Below, in pieces: positions 1 through 6,402 of a stretch of 32,819 nucleotides of DNA. The notes under the pieces were generated by a model. The model worked only from the letters and a program-made list of their open reading frames with translations, searched no databases and was not told where the DNA came from. Each line of letters begins with the position of its first letter. Within the stretch, counting starts at the first letter, position 1. The position numbers and the translations under genes are program-made. The DNA comes from Magnetococcales bacterium (GTDB taxonomy: Bacteria; Pseudomonadota; Magnetococcia; Magnetococcales; JADFWU01), in NCBI GenBank assembly GCA_015234045.1, contig JADFWU010000036.1, positions 1 to 32,819 of the forward strand. Direction: 5' to 3'.

Positions 1-309
1 TTTATCAGCATTCAAGATTGATAGTGTAAAGTATCTGTTTTGCATAACATATTGATTATGTTTATCTTTATTAAACATTAAATAAAGTGTTGTTATGATT
101 TTTTTTCTGAGGAAAATTTTTCCGCTAGGCATGGATGGACTATGTTCAATGCGGCAATAATTGCCTAGCAATAGAATGGTAAAAAAATAAGGTATTGATT
201 TTAAAATAAAATAATTGAATGTTAAATTTGGCACATCCCCTGAAGAGACTTCTGTAATAGATCAGGGCATGAATTGCATGCCTGACGTGAAAGATAGGGA
301 TGGGTATTG
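1..309. other. AT-rich gene-free stretch with two inverted repeats
   Basis: No credible gene is seen. The first roughly 230 bases are visibly AT-rich with A and T runs. An 8-bp inverted repeat, GCTAGGCA at 124-131 and TGCCTAGC at 162-169, encloses a 30-nt loop. A second imperfect inverted repeat around GGCATG/CATGCC lies at about 263-284, just before the ribosome binding site of the next gene, and could be an operator or a leader hairpin. TGGCAC at 229-234 resembles the -24 half of a sigma-54 promoter, but the expected GC of the -12 half is absent. Confidence 0.5.
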
Positions 310-873
310 ATGTCAATTACTGGGCCACAAGATGCCCGAAGTGTTGGTTGGAATGTGTCTCCAGCAACGCGGGTGGATGGATCGGGCGTGCGAAACAGGG
401 CATATGCTCATCAGGGCGGTCAAAATGACGCTGATGATCTGCGCCATCGGCACAGCTTTTCTGCCTGGGCGCGTCGCGCGTACGATCTCTACTTTTCCGA
501 TGGTGTTCAGCAGGCACGTGTGGCACTGAAACGGGCTTCCAAAGAGGTTTCTCGTGCAGTGGTACGTGGTGGTGTGGAGTTGGTCCGGCTCTACTCATCC
601 CATGGCAGCATACGTTCATTTGGTGAGGATAGTTTACCACGGGTTGTCCGTTCTCCATCCTCATCAGGCAGTGATTCCCGTTGGTCTCAGACAGCGTATC
701 GGGTTTCGCTATCGCGACCGATGGATTTGGTGCAACGATTGAGACAGGATGCCGGTGGTGATTGGTTGAAAGTTCAAAAAGAATTGGATTATGCGGCGGA
801 AGAGGGTATCCAACCGCCGGGGGTTATCGCTTCCGCACGGCGGTTGGTTGATAAGATGTCCGATCTTTCGTAG
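310..873 (+). CDS. hypothetical protein, 187 aa
   Basis: I do not recognise this protein. The start is the ATG at 310, chosen over a TTG one codon upstream because a purine-rich AGGGA lies about 10 nt before it. The N-terminal half is rich in Ser, Arg and Gly and looks poorly ordered. The last 50 residues (from about PMDLVQRLRQDAGGDW) look like amphipathic helices and form the most protein-like part. No signal peptide or membrane segment is visible. It converges with the minus-strand gene ending at 898, leaving 24 nt between the stops. It could be a lineage-specific regulator or an adaptor, but nothing in the sequence assigns a function. Confidence 0.6.
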   Translation: MSITGPQDARSVGWNVSPATRVDGSGVRNRAYAHQGGQNDADDLRHRHSFSAWARRAYDLYFSDGVQQARVALKRASKEVSRAVVRGGVELVRLYSSHGSIRSFGEDSLPRVVRSPSSSGSDSRWSQTAYRVSLSRPMDLVQRLRQDAGGDWLKVQKELDYAAEEGIQPPGVIASARRLVDKMSDLS

Positions 874-897
874 ATCAATTACCTGTGTGAATATTTG

Positions 898-1491
898 TTA
901 TTTATTGGCCAAAATCTGTGTTAATGGCGCATTCATAACCAACCCTGCTTCACGCATAATCTGTGAGATAGCTTCCATGGAAAGTTTATTGCCGCGCTCG
1001 ATCAACAATAAACGATCCCATCGGTTTAACGGTTTGCTGGACATCAAGTGGAAATACCACGATTGCTGTTTCCAGAAATGAACCCGAGGCAGTGGGCCTT
1101 CGATCATATCCCATGCTGTATGCAACAGAGCGTTACGTTCCTGATAGGGCGAATTGCACACTACTGCATTGCGCCGTAACCGAGGATTCCAGTAGGTCAC
1201 CAACTGTACATCCACCAACTGATCCATCCAAAGTGTAAAGGCTTCCATCAACGCGCTGAGCGTGGAACAATCCTCTAGCAGATAGCGAAGTTCACCCAAT
1301 TGATAACTGCGTTCAGTATCTGATAGGGCTGTCGGATGATTCTCCGAAGTGAGTCTGCCTTCAAGTGGTGGTCTGGAACGCGGTGCTGTTCCAAGACGGG
1401 TGTTGTATCTCATGAGCGATCCTTGGCTAGGGTCGGAAAGTTTGTATTCGTGTTGCATTGTTCGGTAAAGCGAATAGCGTGCCAGTCTCAT
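898..1491 (-). CDS. hypothetical protein, 197 aa
   Basis: No family is recognised with confidence. The first 60 residues are polar and Arg-rich. From about residue 62 (YQLGELRYLLEDCSTLSAL) a folded domain seems to follow, with alternating hydrophobic strands and helices and many Trp residues. This pattern, with a helix feeding into a strand such as VQLVTYWNPRL, loosely recalls GAF-type sensor domains; that is inference only. No output domain, signal peptide or membrane span is seen. The ATG at 1491 gives the longest form; ATG at 1458 is an alternative. It is divergent from lolA, with 162 nt between the starts, and converges on the gene at 310-873. Confidence 0.6.
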   Translation of the reverse strand: MRLARYSLYRTMQHEYKLSDPSQGSLMRYNTRLGTAPRSRPPLEGRLTSENHPTALSDTERSYQLGELRYLLEDCSTLSALMEAFTLWMDQLVDVQLVTYWNPRLRRNAVVCNSPYQERNALLHTAWDMIEGPLPRVHFWKQQSWYFHLMSSKPLNRWDRLLLIERGNKLSMEAISQIMREAGLVMNAPLTQILANK

Positions 1492-1653
1492 TTATCGTTG
1501 AGCGGTTCTGTTTTTGGAGATGTTTAGGGAATTTTATTGAGTGATCACACCTTTTTGGTTGTCACACTCTGGAATATCTGAAACCCTCTGAGCCACAGTA
1601 GGTTCAGTGTAAAGTCAACTATTTGACGATATGGGCCGGCAACAGGTGGAAAA

Positions 1654-2373
1654 ATGAATATTAAGGTATGTTTTAGTGACGCAGGGTGTCGTGTTTTCGG
1701 ACCTTATGTTGCGCTATTGATCGTAATCTGCATGGCTTTTCCTGGTGTGCTTCAGGCTCAAGATCAGGATATTGTTTCGGAAGATAAAGAGGTTGTAGCG
1801 CCATCGCATCCAGCGGTTATGCGGCTTCAACGCTTTATTTATGATCTGAAAAGCATGGATGCCACGTTTGTTCAGAAGACCGATAATGCCGACAGTGGTG
1901 TGCCAACGATCAGTCATGGTCGATTTCAGGCCGAGCGGCCTTATCGATTTCGTTGGGACTATACCGATCCCTATCCTCAGTTGATCCTCTCTGACAGTAC
2001 GATGGTTTGGTACTATGAAGAGGATCTTAAACAGGTGACACGTACGCCTGCCGAACGGTTGAATAGTTCACCAGCCGCATTTCTCATTGCAGGGCGGCCT
2101 CTTGGTGAATTGTTTCGCTGGGAAGTGTTGGCAGGACCGAAAGCCGGTACTGAGACGGTACGACTCCATTCGCTCAATGAAGAAGAGAGCAGTTTTGATG
2201 AAATTCGTGTCACGCTGCATCCAGAACGCGATGAGCTATACATGCTTGAGGTGATGGATAATCTGGGTAACTTTTCCCGCTTTACCTTTGATAATATGAA
2301 AATGAATCAACCGATCCCTCAAGATCGGTTTCACTTTACCGTGCCTGAGGGTGTGGATGTACTGGATGGCTAG
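1654..2373 (+). CDS. lolA: outer-membrane lipoprotein carrier protein LolA
   Basis: Periplasmic chaperone that takes lipoproteins released by the LolCDE ABC transporter and carries them to the outer membrane. The 239-aa product has an N-terminal signal peptide with a hydrophobic core (about residues 18-30) and a likely cleavage site after VLQA (residue 35). The mature part shows the LolA pattern: a helix with 'FVQK', then HGRFQAERPYRFRWDYTDPY, the strand 'LILSDSTMVWYYEEDLKQV', and 'RFHFTVPEGVDVLD' at the end. Length fits the family. AGGTGG sits about 7 nt before the ATG. It is the first gene of a compact plus-strand group; yajQ starts 11 nt after its stop. Confidence 0.9.
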   Translation: MNIKVCFSDAGCRVFGPYVALLIVICMAFPGVLQAQDQDIVSEDKEVVAPSHPAVMRLQRFIYDLKSMDATFVQKTDNADSGVPTISHGRFQAERPYRFRWDYTDPYPQLILSDSTMVWYYEEDLKQVTRTPAERLNSSPAAFLIAGRPLGELFRWEVLAGPKAGTETVRLHSLNEEESSFDEIRVTLHPERDELYMLEVMDNLGNFSRFTFDNMKMNQPIPQDRFHFTVPEGVDVLDG

Positions 2374-2384
2374 GAGAAAAAATC

Positions 2385-2870
2385 ATGCCTTCATTTGATA
2401 TCGTTTCAGAAGTAGACCTTCAAGAGGTGGATAATGCAGTCAATCAGGCGGCTAAAGAGATTCGTACGCGCTATGATTTTCGTGGATCAGAGAGCAAACT
2501 GAGCCGTGATGAAGCGGTGATAACCATTGTTTCCGATGATGAATATAAATTGGAACAGGTTATTGATGTACTGAAGACCAAAATGGTCAGGCGCAAAATT
2601 GATCCTGAAACACTTGATTATGCGGATATTGAACCCGCTTCTGGCAGTTTGGTTCGTCAGTTGGTGACTGTGCGTCAGGGTGTTGAACGGGATATGGCAC
2701 GCAAAATCGTTAAGGATATCAAAAACAGTAAGATCAAAGTGCAAGCCGCTATCCAGGGAGAGCAGATTCGAGTAACCGGCAAAAAGCGTGATGATCTTCA
2801 ACAAGTGATCGCTCTGATTAAAACAAAGAGTTACGGCTTGCCACTCCAATATATTAATTTTCGGAATTGA
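2385..2870 (+). CDS. yajQ: YajQ family nucleotide-binding protein
   Basis: Small cytosolic protein of the YajQ/UPF0234 family (161 aa, the usual length). Members have two ferredoxin-like domains and bind nucleotides; some, such as Xanthomonas XC_3703, bind cyclic di-GMP and act as effectors. Typical family features are MPSFDIVSEVDLQEVDNAVNQ at the start, 'TRYDFRG' at about residues 28-34 and 'LPLQYINFRN' at the C-terminus. A strong AGGAG lies 8 nt before the ATG. It is packed between lolA and rimO (3-nt gap), so probably co-transcribed. Whether this member binds c-di-GMP cannot be told from the sequence. Confidence 0.93.
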   Translation: MPSFDIVSEVDLQEVDNAVNQAAKEIRTRYDFRGSESKLSRDEAVITIVSDDEYKLEQVIDVLKTKMVRRKIDPETLDYADIEPASGSLVRQLVTVRQGVERDMARKIVKDIKNSKIKVQAAIQGEQIRVTGKKRDDLQQVIALIKTKSYGLPLQYINFRN

Positions 2871-2873
2871 TCT

Positions 2874-4244
2874 ATGACTCCTCAAGCGGATGGTCCGCTG
2901 AAAGTGGGTGTGATCTCCTTGGGATGCCCAAAAAACCAAGTGGATACCGAGCGGATGCTTGGACGCTTCATTCAACAGGGCTATGAACTGACTTCAGACC
3001 CTGAGGTTGCCGATCTTCTGGTGGTGAATACCTGTGGGTTTGTTGCCGATGCTGAGGCGGAGTCCAGAGAAGCCATTGAAGAGATGGCGGCCATTAAGGC
3101 GCGTCATCCGGGTAAGCGGCTACTGGTGACGGGATGCCTTTCTCAACGCTATGGCGATGATCTGATAAAGGATCATCCGTCGATTGATCTTTCTGTTGGT
3201 GCCAACACCTATGAGACGTTGATCCCACTTATCCAGCAGAGTGTTCAGACCGAAACATGGTCAGGTAATCAGGTAACGCCGGTTACTGATTTTACCCAAG
3301 AAGAGACTGTGGCACGGGTGTTGACTACCCATCCACAGAGCGCTTATTTGAAAATTGCTGAAGGGTGTAACAATCCCTGTGCGTTTTGTATTATTCCGCA
3401 ACTGCGCGGGCCGTTTCGTTCGCGCACGCCTGAGGATTTGCGTGCTGAAGTCCAGATGCTGGTTTCAGGCAGTGTCCGTGAGTTGAATCTGGTCTCACAG
3501 GATACCACGCTCTATGGTCGTGACCTGAATCCGCGTACCGATCTGGCCGCTTTGGTCAGAGATCTGGATACCGTGGATGAATTGGCCTGGATTCGTCTAC
3601 TTTATCTCTATCCTACCTTGATGAATGAGGCGTTGATTCAAACAGTTGCTCAGTCGGAACGGGTGGTGCCTTATTTCGATATTCCACTTCAGCACAGTCA
3701 CTCGGATGTGCTCAAACGGATGAAGCGGGCAGAGCGTTATGATGATTTGGTCAAACTGATCCAGCTGATTCGAAAATATATGCCGGAGGCTGTGATCAGG
3801 ACGACATTTATTGTCGGTTTTCCTGGCGAAACTCAAGAAGAGTTTGATCATCTCTATCAATTCGTAGAACAGACCGGCTTTGACCATATGGGTGTGTTTA
3901 CCTATTCCGATGAACCAGGCACCACCGCCTTTGACATGGCTGATAAAGTGCCTCAAGAGGTCGCAGAGCAGCGCATGGATCGGTTGATGACTCTGCAACA
4001 AGGGATCAGTGCCCAACGATTGGCAGGATGGGTTGGTGAGACTGTGCCGGTTCTGGTAGAAGGCATTCAGGAAGATGAACAGGGTGCCATGTTGGTGGGA
4101 CGTTCCTGGTTTCAAGCGCCTGAGGTGGATGGTCAGGTGTTCATTACTGATGGTGAGGCCGCGTCCGGTGATATCGTGGCGGTAACCATTACTGAATCTT
4201 TGGATTATGATTTAGTCGGCATTATTGCCGAGGCAGCAGAGTGA
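2874..4244 (+). CDS. rimO: ribosomal protein S12 methylthiotransferase RimO
   Basis: Radical-SAM enzyme that adds a methylthio group to an aspartate of ribosomal protein S12 (Asp88 in E. coli). The 456-aa product has the three-domain layout: an N-terminal UPF0004 domain with cluster cysteines C18, C54 and C88; a radical-SAM domain with CxxxCxxC at C165, C169 and C172 in the sequence EGCNNPCAFCIIPQLRGPFRSR-like context; and a C-terminal TRAM domain from about residue 380. 'ISLGCPKNQVDTE' near the start distinguishes RimO from MiaB. Its TGA overlaps the GTG start of rarA by 4 nt, which suggests translational coupling. Confidence 0.96.
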   Translation: MTPQADGPLKVGVISLGCPKNQVDTERMLGRFIQQGYELTSDPEVADLLVVNTCGFVADAEAESREAIEEMAAIKARHPGKRLLVTGCLSQRYGDDLIKDHPSIDLSVGANTYETLIPLIQQSVQTETWSGNQVTPVTDFTQEETVARVLTTHPQSAYLKIAEGCNNPCAFCIIPQLRGPFRSRTPEDLRAEVQMLVSGSVRELNLVSQDTTLYGRDLNPRTDLAALVRDLDTVDELAWIRLLYLYPTLMNEALIQTVAQSERVVPYFDIPLQHSHSDVLKRMKRAERYDDLVKLIQLIRKYMPEAVIRTTFIVGFPGETQEEFDHLYQFVEQTGFDHMGVFTYSDEPGTTAFDMADKVPQEVAEQRMDRLMTLQQGISAQRLAGWVGETVPVLVEGIQEDEQGAMLVGRSWFQAPEVDGQVFITDGEAASGDIVAVTITESLDYDLVGIIAEAAE

Positions 4245-5572
4245 AACAAGACGGACTGTTTGACACCGAAGAGAGCGGATCAGCGCCGCTGGCAGATAGA
4301 ATGCGTCCTCAGACCCTTGAAGAGGTGGTCGGACAGGAGAAATGGACCGAGAAAGGCCGTTTATTGCATCAAGCGCTGTCGGTAGGCAAGGTACCTTCAT
4401 TGATTTTCTGGGGTCCGCCGGGTTGCGGGAAAACCACTCTGGCGCGGGTGATGGCCCAGCAGAGCGGTTATCGGTTTGAGGCGCTATCAGCGGTTTTTTC
4501 CGGGGTAAAAGAGTTACGTCAGGTCGTGGCGCGTGCTCAGGACGCGCGCACGGCGACATTGTTGTTTGTAGATGAAATTCACCGGTTTAATAAAAGTCAG
4601 CAGGATGCCTTTTTACCGTTTGTTGAAGATGGCACACTCACCTTGATTGGTGCCACCACTGAAAATCCATCCTTTGAACTCAATAATGCACTGTTATCTC
4701 GCTGTCGGGTGGTGGTATTGCAGCCGCTGACTCCTGAGCATGTGGCCATCTTGCTTGAACGGGCTTTGCACGATGATAAGCGCGGCTATGGTGGTCAGGG
4801 TATCTCTATTGAAAAAGAGGTGGTCCAAGCCATTAGTCAACAGGCCGCCGGTGATGCGCGGTATGGTCTGAATGTGTTGGAAACGCTGTTGGCTTTGTCT
4901 AAAGCTGCAATAGACGCTGGAACACCCTTGGGCCTGGAACAGCTTTCAACAGCGTTGGACCAGCGTGCAGCGCTCTATGATCGGGCAGGTGAGGAACACT
5001 ATAATTTAATCTCTGCGCTGCATAAATCGTTGCGTGGCTCGGATGTGGATGCTGCGCTTTATTGGTTGGCGCGGATGTTGGCCGGTGGCGAAGATGGGTT
5101 GTACATTGCCCGGCGCTTGGTGCGTTTTGCCAGTGAGGATGTTGGCAATGCCGATCCTCAAGCATTGGCTGTGACGCTTCAAGCGCGTGATTCATTTCAT
5201 TTTCTTGGATCACCGGAAGGGGATCTGGCTCTGGCGCAGGCCGTGGTCTATCTGGCCACAGCACCGAAAAGCAACTCGGTATATATGGCTTTCAAAGCGG
5301 TTCAAAAGGTCGCAAAGAAGACCGGTAATCTCCCGCCACCAGCCCATATCCTCAATGCACCCACCCAGTTGATGAAATCCCTCGGCTATGGAAAAAACTA
5401 TCGCTACGCTCATGATTATGAAGGCGGTTATGTAGCACAGGAGTATCTGCCTGACGCTTTGGCAGGCTCTCAGTTTTATCAACCGGTTGCCCGTGGGTTT
5501 GAACGTGAGATTCAACGGCGTATGGCATGGTGGAAAAAGATGAAACAGCAGCAGGAAGAGGAGGACCAATGA
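4241..5572 (+). CDS. rarA: replication-associated recombination protein A (RarA/MgsA)
   Basis: AAA+ ATPase related to clamp loaders that acts at stalled replication forks (MgsA in E. coli, WRNIP1 in eukaryotes). In the 443-aa product the Walker A motif GPPGCGKTT is at about residues 58-66, Walker B 'LLFVDEIHRFNKSQQD' begins at about 107, sensor 1 'GATTENPSFELN' follows, and the C-terminal tetramerisation domain contains 'YDRAGEEHYNLISALHKS' and 'AVQKVAKKTGNLPPP'. The start is GTG at 4241, overlapping the rimO stop as GTGA. Its own stop overlaps the crcB ATG as ATGA. A rimO-rarA-crcB operon is therefore likely. Confidence 0.95.
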   Translation: MKQDGLFDTEESGSAPLADRMRPQTLEEVVGQEKWTEKGRLLHQALSVGKVPSLIFWGPPGCGKTTLARVMAQQSGYRFEALSAVFSGVKELRQVVARAQDARTATLLFVDEIHRFNKSQQDAFLPFVEDGTLTLIGATTENPSFELNNALLSRCRVVVLQPLTPEHVAILLERALHDDKRGYGGQGISIEKEVVQAISQQAAGDARYGLNVLETLLALSKAAIDAGTPLGLEQLSTALDQRAALYDRAGEEHYNLISALHKSLRGSDVDAALYWLARMLAGGEDGLYIARRLVRFASEDVGNADPQALAVTLQARDSFHFLGSPEGDLALAQAVVYLATAPKSNSVYMAFKAVQKVAKKTGNLPPPAHILNAPTQLMKSLGYGKNYRYAHDYEGGYVAQEYLPDALAGSQFYQPVARGFEREIQRRMAWWKKMKQQQEEEDQ

Positions 5573-5949
5573 ATACGCTATTGTGGATTGCCGGTGGTGG
5601 TGCCATTGGAGCGGTGAGTCGGTATCTGATCTCTAATGCCGTTTATGATTGGCTGGGCAAAGGATTTCCCTGGGGTACCTTGGTGGTCAATGTGTTGGGG
5701 TCATTTTTGATGGGATTGCTCAGTTATCTGTTCATATCAGGAAAAATCCCGGTGTCGGTCGAGGTGCGTTCGGCAATTCTGGTGGGCATGTTGGGTGCTT
5801 TGACCACGTTTTCCACATTTGCCAATGATAATTGGTTGTTGCTGGACGATGGTCAGTTGGGGTTGGCCCTGTTCAATATGATCATCAGTGTGGTGTTATG
5901 CGTATTGGCGGTCTGGTTGGGTGGTCTCACAGCGCGTGGGTTTGGTTGA
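5569..5949 (+). CDS. crcB: fluoride ion channel CrcB/Fluc
   Basis: Small inner-membrane fluoride exporter that works as an antiparallel dimer. The 126-aa product has four hydrophobic helices and the family signatures 'GGAIGAVSRYLIS' (about residues 9-21), 'GTLVVNVLGSFLMG' (about 35-48) and 'GMLGALTTFSTFAND' (about 74-88); the TTFSTF segment includes the phenylalanine and threonine residues that line the pore. The ATG at 5569 is chosen because AGGAGG lies 5-8 nt upstream and family members start at this point; an in-frame ATG at 5527 would add 14 polar residues inside rarA. No fluoride riboswitch was recognised, as expected for a gene inside an operon. Confidence 0.95.
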   Translation: MNTLLWIAGGGAIGAVSRYLISNAVYDWLGKGFPWGTLVVNVLGSFLMGLLSYLFISGKIPVSVEVRSAILVGMLGALTTFSTFANDNWLLLDDGQLGLALFNMIISVVLCVLAVWLGGLTARGFG

Positions 5950-6062
5950 TTCTGTATAAAAATGGACATAAAAGGCCAATAATGTTCGAATTGATACATC
6001 TTGATACACTCTTTTTTGAAATGGGGATATGGAAGATACATTGAAATGGCATTCTCCCTCCC

Positions 6063-6169
6063 GAGCTAAGCGTTGGGGCGCTTCTCAAGCAGGTGTGAAC
6101 ACCTGGGACCGTATGATGCCTCCTTGTATTAAGGTGGTCTCCCCCCCCCTGAACACCTTTATTTCAGGG
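6063..6169 (+). ncRNA. possible structured RNA: four consecutive hairpins
   Basis: Four stems follow one another on the plus strand. First, GAG/AAGCG at 6063-6072 pairs with CGCTT/CTC at 6079-6086, with a 2-nt bulge and a 6-nt loop. Second, CAGGTG at 6090-6095 pairs with CACCTG at 6100-6105 around a TGAA tetraloop. Third, CCTCCTT at 6119-6125 pairs with AAGGTGG at 6131-6137 with one mismatch. Fourth, CCCTGAA at 6147-6153 pairs with TTCAGGG at 6163-6169. I do not recognise 6S, SRP, RNase P or tmRNA in it. Transcription is unproven; direction and boundaries are guesses. Confidence 0.3.
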
Positions 6170-6203
6170 AGGCTTTGTACAGTCTCAGGTAGTCTCACCT
6201 CAT

Positions 6204-6233
6204 GGATGGAAACAGTACCCCTTGTTTCCATCC
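6204..6233. terminator. strong stem-loop, possible terminator downstream of crcB
   Basis: A perfect 11-bp stem, GGATGGAAACA at 6204-6214 with TGTTTCCATCC at 6223-6233, closes an 8-nt loop. The bases after it are pyrimidine-rich (TCTTCCCCACCTTTCC, then a T run at about 6252-6257) rather than an immediate T tract, so intrinsic termination is plausible but not clear-cut. It lies 254 nt after crcB and 169 nt before the kinase gene. Confidence 0.4.
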
Positions 6234-6326
6234 TCTTCCCCACCTTTCCTGTTTTTTCCGCTGTTTCTGATTTATCTCATTTTGTTCTTGCTTGTACAGT
6301 GTCTACTGTTGTGTCAAATTTCGGCT

Positions 6327-6350
6327 CTTTTGTATGTTTGGTTACAAAAG
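6327..6350. other. inverted repeat upstream of the hybrid kinase gene
   Basis: CTTTTGTA at 6327-6334 and TACAAAAG at 6343-6350 form a perfect 8-bp inverted repeat around an 8-nt spacer, ending 52 nt before the kinase start codon. The symmetry would suit a dimeric regulator or a leader hairpin. No promoter hexamers were assigned with confidence. Confidence 0.35.
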
Positions 6351-6402
6351 GATACATTGCATTGCGTCCCCGATTAATCTGCCTGTGTGGTGAGGTGTGT
6401 CC

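Larger units (their letters stand above)
5950..6402. other. gene-free stretch rich in hairpins
   Basis: No convincing gene lies in this 453-nt stretch between crcB and the kinase gene. A 128-codon open frame starting at 6029 has an unnatural composition (many Cys, Pro, Ser and Val) and no ribosome binding site, so I treat it as chance. The stretch contains a run of nine C at 6141-6149, a 9-nt direct repeat TGAACACCT at 6096-6104 and 6150-6158, and six local inverted repeats between 6063 and 6350 described separately. It could hold the crcB terminator, a leader for the kinase gene, a small RNA, or a mixture of these. Confidence 0.5.

Noticed and set aside
229-244. Possible sigma-54 promoter (TGGCAC followed by CTGAA) upstream of the gene at 310
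   Set aside because: The -24 half is good, but the essential GC of the -12 half is missing (GA instead), so the match is not adequate.
6063-6233. 6S RNA, SRP RNA, RNase P RNA or a fluoride riboswitch
   Set aside because: None of the conserved sequence elements of these RNAs was recognised; only generic stems are visible.
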